From an uncultured Clostridia bacterium (GTDB taxonomy: Bacteria; Bacillota; Clostridia; Oscillospirales; Acutalibacteraceae), in NCBI GenBank assembly GCA_946004305.1, contig CAMFZJ010000072.1, forward strand, positions 1 through 6,260: a stretch of 6,260 bases of DNA, written 5' to 3'. A program made the translations under genes and the position numbers. The notes beneath the pieces are model-generated. The model did no database searches, was not told the origin of the DNA, and saw only the letters and a list, made by a program, of their open reading frames with translations. Every line of letters starts with the position of its first letter. Position 1 is the stretch's first letter. This document shows, one piece after another, positions 1 through 5,612 of the stretch.

Positions 1-43
1 TTCCTCTACGTCTCGTGGGCTCGGAGATGTGTATAAGAGACAG
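1..43 (+). other. Illumina Nextera i7 adapter remnant (not genomic)
   Basis: Bases 10-43 match the 34-base Nextera transposase/read-2 adapter. Bases 25-43 are the 19-base Tn5 mosaic end (AGATGTGTATAAGAGACAG). The eight bases before it, 2-9 (TCCTCTAC), match the i7 barcode I recall as N712, and base 1 (T) fits the last base of the P7 arm. The element is therefore a library construction artefact at a contig end and should be trimmed. Genomic sequence can be trusted only from about base 44. The mosaic end here must not be read as a natural Tn5/IS50 insertion. Confidence 0.97.
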
Positions 44-110
44 TTATACCACTTAGAATTATTAAAATCAACTTAGATTTTCGTTCTATATAATTCTTAT
101 TAATATTTTA

Positions 111-123
111 AAGAATAATTCTT
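111..123. repeat. Small perfect inverted repeat upstream of the trmN6 promoter
   Basis: AAGAAT-A-ATTCTT is a perfect 6-base inverted repeat around base 117, and another ATTCTT copy lies at 93-98. It ends five bases before the proposed -35 element, which is where an operator could sit. In such AT-rich DNA a repeat of this size can easily arise by chance, so a regulatory role is only a possibility. The rest of 44-127 is AT-rich non-coding sequence in which I see no gene, riboswitch or T-box. Confidence 0.25.
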
Positions 124-127
124 GCAC

Positions 128-156
128 TTGTGGATTTTCTGCTATAGTGATATAAT
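128..156 (+). promoter_or_regulatory. Sigma-A type promoter with extended -10, driving trmN6-rsmI-folC
   Basis: A perfect TATAAT at 151-156 is preceded by the extended -10 dinucleotide TG at 148-149. A weak -35 (TTGTGG, 128-133, matching TTGACA at three positions) lies 17 bases upstream. A strong extended -10 commonly compensates for a poor -35. Transcription would start near 163, giving a leader of roughly 25-30 nt that carries the ribosome binding site at 178-185. No other convincing promoter was seen between the adapter and the gene. Confidence 0.65.
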
Positions 157-189
157 TATTCTATATCTTTAAATTACAGGAGGGGTTTT

Positions 190-933
190 ATGCTTAAAGA
201 AGGTGAACATTTTGAGCCATTGGGAAATGGCATAAAAATTATTGTTTCGGATTTGTTTCATTTTTCAACTGATACAATACTTCTTGCAGACTTCTGTAAG
301 CCGAGAAAAAACTCCAAGGCTGTTGACTTAGGCTCAGGCTGTGGCACAATCCCCCTTTTATGGGCAAGAAACAACCCTTCCATGGAAATTAACGCTGTTG
401 AAATTCAGCCTCAGGGAAACGATATGGCAAAACGCAGTATAAGTTACAATTCTCTTGAGAATATTAACGCCATAAACTGCGATTTGAAAAATCTAAGAGG
501 AGTCCTGCCTTTCGGTTATTTTGACCTTGTAAGCTGTAACCCTCCATACAAGGAAAGTGGAACAGGAATAAAAAATCCTGATGAAGAAAAGCTTATAGCA
601 CGTCACGAAGAAAGCTGTAACATTGATGATATTACCCTTTGCGCTAAAAATCTTCTCCAATTCGGTGGACGGTTCTGTATGTGTCAGCGACCTGAAAGAC
701 TTACAGATGTGCTTTCTTCAATGAGAAAAAATGACCTTGAACCTAAAAGGCTTAGATTTGTTCAGCAAAGAAAAGGAAAAAATCCAAAGCTGTTTTTAGT
801 TGAGGGCAAGCGTGGTTCAAAGCCCTCAAGTCTTATTGTTGAGGACACCCTGTTTATAGAAGATGACAAAGGGGATTTTTCTTTGGAAATGAAAGAAATT
901 TACGGTGCATATAAGGAGGCTTACATTGAATAA
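190..933 (+). CDS. trmN6: tRNA1(Val) (adenine(37)-N6)-methyltransferase-like protein, YfiC/YabB family
   Basis: This is a cytoplasmic class I SAM-dependent methyltransferase of 247 residues, a normal length for the YfiC/TrmN6 (COG4123) family. The E. coli member methylates N6 of A37 in tRNA-Val. Visible motifs are the SAM-binding motif I VDLGSGCG (residues 45-52), an acidic residue after strand 2 (E71 in NAVEIQ), and the adenine-N6 catalytic motif NPPY (117-120) followed by the family's glycine-rich KESGTG stretch. The C-terminal third (KGKNPKLFLVEGKRG) also fits YabB. The start is ATG at 190, four bases after a strong AGGAGGGG (178-185). It is first in a unit with rsmI and folC. In B. subtilis yabB and the rsmI orthologue yabC are also neighbours, separated by the GIY-YIG gene yazA, which is missing here. 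The family is clear; the exact tRNA substrate is inferred by homology. Confidence 0.88.
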   Translation: MLKEGEHFEPLGNGIKIIVSDLFHFSTDTILLADFCKPRKNSKAVDLGSGCGTIPLLWARNNPSMEINAVEIQPQGNDMAKRSISYNSLENINAINCDLKNLRGVLPFGYFDLVSCNPPYKESGTGIKNPDEEKLIARHEESCNIDDITLCAKNLLQFGGRFCMCQRPERLTDVLSSMRKNDLEPKRLRFVQQRKGKNPKLFLVEGKRGSKPSSLIVEDTLFIEDDKGDFSLEMKEIYGAYKEAYIE

Positions 934-1747
934 TATTCTATACGTTGTAGGTACGCCCATAGGCAACCTTTCGGATATGTCCCCAAGGGCAATCGACACC
1001 CTTGAAAGTGTGGACTTTATTGCAGCCGAGGATACAAGGGTAACCTTAAAGCTGTTAAATCACTTTAATATAAAAAAGCCTATGGTAAGCTACTTTGAAC
1101 ACAACAAGCGTGAGCGTGGAGAAATTATCACAAGCAGAATATTAGCCGGTGAAAGCTGTGCAATAGTAACAGACGCAGGTATGCCCTGCATTTCCGATCC
1201 CGGGGAAGATTTAATAAAGCTCTGTGAAGAAAAGGGAATACAGACAGTAGTTATTCCCGGTCCAAGCGCTGTGGTTTCAGCCCTTGCAGTAAGCGGACTT
1301 GAAACCGGAAGATTTTGCTTTGAGGGCTTTTTAAGCGTAAACAAGAAAAGTCGCAGAGAACATCTCCAAAGTCTTAAAAATGAAACAAGGACAATGATTT
1401 TTTACGAAGCACCTCACAAGCTACCCTCAACTTTAAAGGATTTGTACGAGGCTTTTGGAGAAAGAAAGCTTACAATAGTCCGTGAGATTACAAAAATCCA
1501 CGAAGAAACCATACGCACAAACACAAAATATGCCTCAGAAGTTCTTGCCGACAAAGGAATTAAAGGGGAAATCGTACTTGTCCTTGAGGGCAAAAAGGAT
1601 GTTAAAGCTGAGGAATACACCTTAGAGCAGGCTATTGAAATTGCAAAGAAGCTTATAGCAAGCGGAACTAAGCCAAGTGAAGCTGCAAAGGAAGCCGCCT
1701 TAGTTTCAGGCTTTAAGAAAAATGAGATTTACAAGGAATTAATATGA
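926..1747 (+). CDS. rsmI: 16S rRNA (cytidine(1402)-2'-O)-methyltransferase RsmI
   Basis: RsmI uses SAM to 2'-O-methylate C1402 in the decoding centre of 16S rRNA. From the TTG at 926 it has 273 residues. It shows the tetrapyrrole-methylase fold signature: N-terminal LYVVGTPIGNL (5-15), AEDTR (34-38), VTDAGMPCISDPG (81-93), PGPSA (111-115), FYEAPHKL (159-166) and GEIVLVLEG (214-222). The small C-terminal domain follows. I chose TTG 926 over the in-frame ATG at 905 for two reasons. AAGGAGG (913-919) lies six bases before the TTG, whereas nothing comparable precedes 905. The protein also then begins MNNILYVVGTPIG, as the family does. The gene overlaps the end of the preceding methyltransferase by eight bases and shares ATGA with folC, which implies one transcript and coupled translation. 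The identification is very secure; the TTG start is strongly favoured but not proven. Confidence 0.95.
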   Translation: MNNILYVVGTPIGNLSDMSPRAIDTLESVDFIAAEDTRVTLKLLNHFNIKKPMVSYFEHNKRERGEIITSRILAGESCAIVTDAGMPCISDPGEDLIKLCEEKGIQTVVIPGPSAVVSALAVSGLETGRFCFEGFLSVNKKSRREHLQSLKNETRTMIFYEAPHKLPSTLKDLYEAFGERKLTIVREITKIHEETIRTNTKYASEVLADKGIKGEIVLVLEGKKDVKAEEYTLEQAIEIAKKLIASGTKPSEAAKEAALVSGFKKNEIYKELI

Positions 1748-3024
1748 CATATAAAGAAGCATTAGAAAAAATACACTCCCTTGATGTTTTCGGCGCACGT
1801 CCGGGACTTCAAAGGATTAAAACTCTGTTAAAGGAAATGGGAAACCCTCAGGACAGTCTGAAGTTTGTACACGTTGCAGGTACAAACGGCAAAGGCTCAA
1901 CCTGTGCATTAATAAGCTCTGTCCTTACAGAAGCAGGCTATAAAACAGGACTTTTTATTTCACCCTACATTACGGATTTTCGTGAAAGAATACAGATTAA
2001 CGGAGAGATGATTTCCGAAAGCACCCTTACAAACGCCGTTGAGGAAACCTACCCTTTACTATTAAAGCTCCGTGAAAAGGACTGCATAATAACTGAATTT
2101 GAGTATGTTATGGCGCTTGAGTTTTACATTCATAAAAAAGCTCAGTGTGATGTTGTGGTACTTGAAACAGGTATGGGAGGACTCCTTGATTGTACAAATG
2201 TTATCCTCCCGCCTATTTGTACTGTGATTACTGCAATCGGACTTGACCATACAGGAGTTTTAGGAGAAACCATTGAGGAAATTGCAGAACAGAAATGCGG
2301 TATTATTAAACCGAACTCCCCTGTTATTACATCAAAGCAGCCTAAAAATGTAATGGAGATAATTGAAAAAACTGCCAAAGCTAACAACTCAACTGTAATA
2401 AAAAGCGAGAACATCGCCCTGTCAAACATCAATCAAACACTTCACAATACAACCTTTATTTATAAAGGCATTGAGCTTACTCTCCCTCTGGTAGGCACAC
2501 ATCAGATTGAAAACGGAAAAACTGCATTGGCAACAATAGAAGTGTTGAAAAACCGCTTTAATATAAGTAATAGTGCATTAATTAACGGCTTTAGAAAGGC
2601 TGTAAACCCTGCAAGATTTGAAGTGCTGTGTCACGAACCCTTGGTTATACTTGACGGAGCCCACAATCCAAACGGAATAGAAGCTCTTAAATCCACCCTT
2701 AAAAATCATATGGGCAACAAAAAAAGCATATGTATTATGGGAATGCTTGCCGACAAGGACAGCAAAAGCTCTGTAAAGCTGTTAGAGGGTATGTTCAGTC
2801 AGGTTTTAACTGTGACTGTCAGCAACCCAAGAAGTCTTGGTGCAGAAAAATTAGCAGAGGAATGTAGAGAATATTTTCCGAAAGTTACGGTATGCACTAC
2901 TCCCTTTGAAGCCTTTGACAAAGCCTATGAGCTTGCAAAAACCACAAATGAGCCAATAATTATCTGCGGTTCTTTGTATTTAGCCGGTGAAATCCGACCG
3001 TATATTATTGAAAAAACCAAATAA
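1744..3024 (+). CDS. folC: Bifunctional folylpolyglutamate synthase / dihydrofolate synthase FolC
   Basis: FolC is a cytoplasmic Mur-ligase-family enzyme. It joins glutamate to dihydropteroate or to reduced folates using ATP, so that folates are made and kept in the cell. The 426 residues match the usual length. The P-loop is HVAGTNGKGS (43-52), followed by the substrate loop SPYITDFRERI (73-83), the family signature ETGMGGLLDCTNV (141-153), LDHTGVLG (167-174), the EQKCGIIKP segment whose K184 aligns with the carbamylated lysine, LDGAHNPNG (303-311) and a C-terminal GSLYLAGEIR (409-418). ATG 1744 overlaps the rsmI stop as ATGA and is preceded by AAGGA at 1733-1737. Whether it has both activities or only the polyglutamylation activity cannot be told from sequence alone; some Firmicutes have two FolC-like proteins. 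It is the last gene of its unit. Confidence 0.95.
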   Translation: MTYKEALEKIHSLDVFGARPGLQRIKTLLKEMGNPQDSLKFVHVAGTNGKGSTCALISSVLTEAGYKTGLFISPYITDFRERIQINGEMISESTLTNAVEETYPLLLKLREKDCIITEFEYVMALEFYIHKKAQCDVVVLETGMGGLLDCTNVILPPICTVITAIGLDHTGVLGETIEEIAEQKCGIIKPNSPVITSKQPKNVMEIIEKTAKANNSTVIKSENIALSNINQTLHNTTFIYKGIELTLPLVGTHQIENGKTALATIEVLKNRFNISNSALINGFRKAVNPARFEVLCHEPLVILDGAHNPNGIEALKSTLKNHMGNKKSICIMGMLADKDSKSSVKLLEGMFSQVLTVTVSNPRSLGAEKLAEECREYFPKVTVCTTPFEAFDKAYELAKTTNEPIIICGSLYLAGEIRPYIIEKTK

Positions 3025-3032
3025 TAGTTTTT

Positions 3033-3040
3033 TACGACAA
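3033..3040 (-). promoter_or_regulatory. Possible Spo0A box upstream of spoIIA operon
   Basis: On the minus strand these bases read TTGTCGTA, one mismatch from the Spo0A-box core TTGTCGAA. The site is 75 bases upstream of the spoIIAA start, a sensible place because spoIIA operons are known Spo0A targets. A single eight-base near-match is weak evidence. I could not find a convincing sigma-H promoter (AGGA/GAAT type) paired with it; only a loose TATAAC at 3046-3051 is present. Confidence 0.22.
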
Positions 3041-3060
3041 TTAAATATAACAGATTTTTC

Positions 3061-3098
3061 AACCTGCACCTATTATTATTGGTGTAGGTTATTTTTTT
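3061..3098 (+). terminator. Rho-independent terminator or leader hairpin between folC and spoIIAA
   Basis: AACCTGCACC (3061-3070) pairs with GGTGTAGGTT (3081-3090) in a 10-bp stem with one G-U pair and a 10-base loop (TATTATTATT). After one A, a run of seven Ts follows (3092-3098). This is a good intrinsic terminator for the trmN6-rsmI-folC unit. Only two bases separate the T-run from the AAAGGA ribosome binding site of spoIIAA, so no promoter fits between them. The hairpin must therefore also lie in, or immediately before, the spoIIA leader. Confidence 0.85.
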
Positions 3099-3114
3099 GC
3101 AAAGGATGTATAAA

Positions 3115-3417
3115 ATGCTTGATACCAATTATAAGGATAATGTGCTGACAGTTATGCTGTCAGGAGAAATTGACCATAATCGTGCGGCAAATCTCCGTAC
3201 TGCAATTGACAGTCAAATAAATGCACTCAGACCTGATTTTTTAGAGCTTGACTTTTCCAAAGTAAGCTTTATGGACAGCTCGGGAATAGGGCTCATAATG
3301 GGGAGATACCGTTCAATGGGACTTATCGGAGGCAAGCTAAAGGTAATAAATGTTCCCGAAAACATAAGCAGAGTAATAAGCCTTAGCGGAGTTGGAACAT
3401 TGGGGGTATTGAAATGA
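3115..3417 (+). CDS. spoIIAA: Anti-sigma F factor antagonist SpoIIAA
   Basis: SpoIIAA is the STAS-domain anti-anti-sigma factor of early sporulation. In its unphosphorylated form it displaces sigma F from SpoIIAB in the forespore; SpoIIAB phosphorylates it and SpoIIE dephosphorylates it. The 100-residue product has LSGEIDH (15-21), typical of the first STAS strand and helix, and SFMDSSGIGLIMGRY (51-65). S55 there aligns with the phosphorylated Ser58 of B. subtilis. It is about 17 residues shorter than the Bacillus protein, mainly at the C-terminus, where it stops soon after SLSGVG. ATG 3115 is preferred because AAAGGA (3101-3106) is eight bases upstream. In-frame TTG 3097 lies inside the terminator T-run, and ATG 3106 lacks a binding site. 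The stop overlaps the spoIIAB start as ATGA. Confidence 0.93.
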   Translation: MLDTNYKDNVLTVMLSGEIDHNRAANLRTAIDSQINALRPDFLELDFSKVSFMDSSGIGLIMGRYRSMGLIGGKLKVINVPENISRVISLSGVGTLGVLK

Positions 3418-3848
3418 TTGTTACAAACGAAATGCACTTAAAATTTTTAAGCAAAAGTACAAACGAAAGCTTCGCACGAAATGTTGTTGCAGCTTTTATA
3501 TTGGAGCTTGACCCGACAATAAATGAAATTGCAGACATAAAAACCGCTGTAAGCGAGGCCGTCACAAACTCTATAGTCCACGGCTACCGCCGAGAAATCG
3601 GAATGATATACATAGACGCCAAAATTACCGACAGCAGAAAGCTTATTATCAAAATCAAGGACAAGGGTTCAGGCATTGAAGATGTAAAAAAAGCCATGGA
3701 GCCTTTGTTTACAACTGCTCAGGAGGAGGAGCGTGCAGGTCTTGGATTTGCAGTAATGCAGAGCTTTATGGACAATGTAAAGGTCACTTCAAAGCTTGGA
3801 AAAGGAACAACCGTAACCCTTGAAAAACAGATTGTTGCAGTAAGATGA
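3414..3848 (+). CDS. spoIIAB: Anti-sigma F factor / serine kinase SpoIIAB
   Basis: SpoIIAB is a GHKL-fold protein kinase that holds sigma F inactive and phosphorylates SpoIIAA. The 144 residues align closely with the Bacillus protein from NEMHLKF (5-11) onward. SFAR (19-22) carries the arginine equivalent to the B. subtilis Arg20 contact residue. The ATP-binding N box is EAVTNSIVHGY (48-58), the G1 box DKGSGI (83-88), the ATP-lid PLFTT (97-101), the G2 box ERAGLGFAVM (106-115) and GTTV (131-134). All kinase motifs are intact. ATG 3414 shares ATGA with the spoIIAA stop and has a G-rich GGGGGT (3402-3407) seven bases before it, which can pair with 16S rRNA using one wobble. The overlap is expected to keep SpoIIAA and SpoIIAB synthesis balanced. 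Confidence 0.96.
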   Translation: MIVTNEMHLKFLSKSTNESFARNVVAAFILELDPTINEIADIKTAVSEAVTNSIVHGYRREIGMIYIDAKITDSRKLIIKIKDKGSGIEDVKKAMEPLFTTAQEEERAGLGFAVMQSFMDNVKVTSKLGKGTTVTLEKQIVAVR

Positions 3849-4504
3849 ACTTACGTGATAAAACTGTTGAAAACAATTTTGGCTTGGTTCACGCCTGTTG
3901 TAAAAGATTTAAAAACCACGGAATCGAATATGACGACTTATTCTCTGCCGGCTGTCTGGGGCTTGTAAAGGCCGTTGACAGGTTTAATCCTGACTTAGGG
4001 CTACAGCTTTCAACCTATGCAGTGCCGGTTATTTTGGGAGAAATCAAGGGACTTTTCCGGGAAAGCGGCACCGTAAAGGTCAGTCGCAGTCTTAAGGAAT
4101 TATCACTTAAAATCACAAGGGCAAGCTCTGAATTTGAAAATGAAAACCAACGCTTTCCTACAGTTTCCGAACTGGCAAAAATTCTTGATACAACAGTGGA
4201 AAAAATCAACGACGCTCTTAATTCCGCCAAAATTCCCTTATCACTTACTGCGGAAAATGATGATGATGAAAACCGTCAAATTGATTTACCACAGGAAGAT
4301 ACCATAGACAAGCTTACTGAAAGGCTTGCTGTTAAGCAGGTCATAAAAGAGCTTGACAATATGGACAGGAAAATCATTGAGCTTCGCTATTATATGCACA
4401 AAACTCAAACAGAAACCGCCAAGGAGCTTAATATGACCCAGGTGCAAATCAGCCGCAGAGAAAAGAAAATTCTCACATTTATGCGACAAAAGCTGTCAGT
4501 CTGA
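3845..4504 (+). CDS. sigF: RNA polymerase sporulation sigma factor F (short N-terminus)
   Basis: This is the forespore-specific sigma-70-family factor, the partner of the two preceding genes. Region 2 is at about 9-75, with DDLFSAGCLGLVKAVDRF (30-47) and the core- and -10-contacting STYAVPVILGEIKGLFRE (56-73). GTVKVSRSLKE (75-85) opens region 3, as in known sigma F proteins. Region 4 (about 160-215) has the helix-turn-helix QTETAKELNMTQVQISRREK (188-207). Length is 219 residues against 255 in B. subtilis: the first 35 or so residues, including the usual NGD-containing helix of region 1.2, are absent. The frame is closed upstream by TGA at 3821 with no start codon between, so no longer form exists here. 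The gene shares ATGA with the spoIIAB stop and lacks a clear ribosome binding site, pointing to coupled translation. SigG is a less likely identity given the operon. Confidence 0.94.
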   Translation: MNLRDKTVENNFGLVHACCKRFKNHGIEYDDLFSAGCLGLVKAVDRFNPDLGLQLSTYAVPVILGEIKGLFRESGTVKVSRSLKELSLKITRASSEFENENQRFPTVSELAKILDTTVEKINDALNSAKIPLSLTAENDDDENRQIDLPQEDTIDKLTERLAVKQVIKELDNMDRKIIELRYYMHKTQTETAKELNMTQVQISRREKKILTFMRQKLSV

Positions 4505-4508
4505 AAAA

Positions 4509-4536
4509 TTGTCACATTGATTTATTTTGTTAGAAT
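4509..4536 (+). promoter_or_regulatory. Promoter-like element just after sigF
   Basis: TTGTCA (4509-4514) and TAGAAT (4531-4536), separated by 16 bases, each match the sigma-A consensus at five of six positions. The element points right, toward the terminator at 4579-4611, with no open reading frame between. If active it would start near 4543 and give a transcript of about 70 nt. It may be a chance match in AT-rich intergenic DNA. Confidence 0.35.
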
Positions 4537-4578
4537 AATTATTTTGCTTGCTAAATCTGCCTTAATAAATCTCCAATG

Positions 4579-4611
4579 AAAAATCACCGTCTGCAAAAGG
4601 CGGTGATTTTT
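4579..4611 (+). terminator. Bidirectional terminator between sigF and metA
   Basis: AAAAATCACCG (4579-4589) and CGGTGATTTTT (4601-4611) form a perfect 11-bp stem, extendable by one G-U and one C-G pair to leave a seven-base loop (4592-4598). It has five As on the left and five Ts on the right, so it can stop the spoIIA operon on the plus strand. It can also act as a back-up stop for metA transcripts on the minus strand. Confidence 0.88.
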
Positions 4612-4616
4612 CTTAC

Positions 4617-4645
4617 AAAAAGGCGAGGCACTAAACCTCACCTTT
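4617..4645 (-). terminator. Intrinsic terminator of metA
   Basis: Read on the minus strand, AAAGGTGAGG (4645-4636) pairs with CCTCGCCTTT (4628-4619) as a 10-bp stem with one G-U pair and a seven-base loop. The five-T run (4621-4617) overlaps the stem base. It begins two bases after the metA stop codon. Together with the hairpin at 4579-4611 it gives metA two stops in tandem. Confidence 0.8.
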
Positions 4646-4647
4646 AA

Positions 4648-5577
4648 TTATTCATATAGCTTTTTTAAATCCTCCAAATCATATGGCGTCTGCTGATAAA
4701 CGTAGTAATTAAGCCAGTTAGTAAACAGCAAGGTTGCATAACTGCGCCACACCATAGGAGGCTTTTTGTAAGGGTTATCATCAGGGAAATAATGCCTTGG
4801 AAGCTTAACGTCAAGTCCTTTGTTTTTATCCCTGAAATACTCCTTTGCAAGGGTGTCAAAATCATATTCAGCGTGACCGAGAACGTAGAACTCTCTGCCG
4901 TTTTTACTGCACACAACAGATACTCCTGCTTCATCGCTGTCAGCAAGAATTTCAAGATTCTGCTGTTTTTCAATGTCTTCCCTTACAACACCTGTATATC
5001 TTGAATGTGGAATTTCAAAGCCGTCATCAAAGCCTCTTAAAAGAGGGTGAAGGGGTTGTAAAATTTTATGATTATAAATACCTGAAAGCTTTTCTTCGTA
5101 CTGATATTTTCTTACACCATAGTTAAAATAAAGCCCTGCCTGAGCACCCCAACAAATGTGGAGAGTTGAATAGACATTTTTCCTTGCCCATTTCATAATG
5201 GTGCAAAGCTCATCCCAATAGTCAACCTCTTCAAAATCCATAAGCTCCACAGGCGCTCCTGTAATAATCATTCCGTCAAACTTTGTGTCCTTAACCTCAT
5301 CAAAGGTCTTGTAGAAGTGAGTCAGATGCTCTGAGGAAGTATTCTTAGAGGTGTGAGTTGCCATCTGCAAAAGCTCAATATCCACCTGTAAGGGACTGTT
5401 TCCCAACAGTCTTAAAAGCTGAGTTTCAGTTTCGATTTTCGTAGGCATAAGGTTAAGAATAATAATCTTAAGAGGACGAATATCCTGTGCCATAGCACGC
5501 TCCTCAGGCATAACAAAAATATTCTCACTTTCAAGAATTTTAATTGCAGGCAGCTGGCTCTGAACTTTTATGGGCAT
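4648..5577 (-). CDS. metA: Homoserine O-acetyltransferase MetA (MetAA)
   Basis: MetA activates homoserine by acylation, the first committed step from homoserine to methionine, in the cytoplasm. The 309 residues match the family length and keep all of the catalytic set: C142 in HICWGAQAGLY, H235 and E237 in LGHAEYD. Position 111 is Glu (ITGAPVEL, 105-112). In the published MetA work Glu111 marks acetyl-CoA users, while E. coli-type succinyl-CoA enzymes have Gly there, so acetylation is predicted even though databases often label such proteins O-succinyltransferase. The start is ATG at 5577-5575 with an excellent TAAGGAGGTG at 5592-5583. It lies 35 bases after proS on the same strand. I see no SAM riboswitch, T-box or separate promoter in that gap, so it is probably transcribed with proS or from a promoter inside it. 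Confidence 0.95.
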   Translation of the reverse strand: MPIKVQSQLPAIKILESENIFVMPEERAMAQDIRPLKIIILNLMPTKIETETQLLRLLGNSPLQVDIELLQMATHTSKNTSSEHLTHFYKTFDEVKDTKFDGMIITGAPVELMDFEEVDYWDELCTIMKWARKNVYSTLHICWGAQAGLYFNYGVRKYQYEEKLSGIYNHKILQPLHPLLRGFDDGFEIPHSRYTGVVREDIEKQQNLEILADSDEAGVSVVCSKNGREFYVLGHAEYDFDTLAKEYFRDKNKGLDVKLPRHYFPDDNPYKKPPMVWRSYATLLFTNWLNYYVYQQTPYDLEDLKKLYE

Positions 5578-5612
5578 ATTTACACCTCCTTAATTATCTT
5601 TGTTATAAAGTA

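Noticed and set aside
25..43. Tn5 mosaic end as evidence of a natural transposon
   Set aside because: It is continuous with the rest of the Nextera adapter and an i7 barcode, so it derives from library preparation.
905..925. ATG 905 as the rsmI start
   Set aside because: No ribosome binding site precedes it, and the seven extra residues do not belong to the family; TTG 926 has AAGGAGG at the right distance.
2142..2432. Antisense reading frame of 96 codons within folC (and similar ones at 1090-1344, 1414-1620, 4015-4230)
   Set aside because: They lie wholly opposite well-conserved genes, show no recognisable domain, and no binding site or independent support was seen.
3097..3114. TTG 3097 or ATG 3106 as the spoIIAA start
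   Set aside because: TTG 3097 lies in the terminator T-run and ATG 3106 has no binding site; ATG 3115 has AAAGGA eight bases upstream.
3845..4504. sigF as a frameshifted gene or as sigG
   Set aside because: The frame is intact through regions 2 to 4, overlaps cleanly with spoIIAB, and the operon and GTVKVSRSLKE stretch fit sigma F.
4665..4973. Second minus-strand frame and plus-strand frames across metA (including 4792-5004 and 4845-5126)
   Set aside because: These are other-frame readings of metA, whose own frame carries every catalytic residue.
5578..5612. A metA promoter using GATAAT on the minus strand
   Set aside because: It would start transcription within the ribosome binding site and has no -35 partner.
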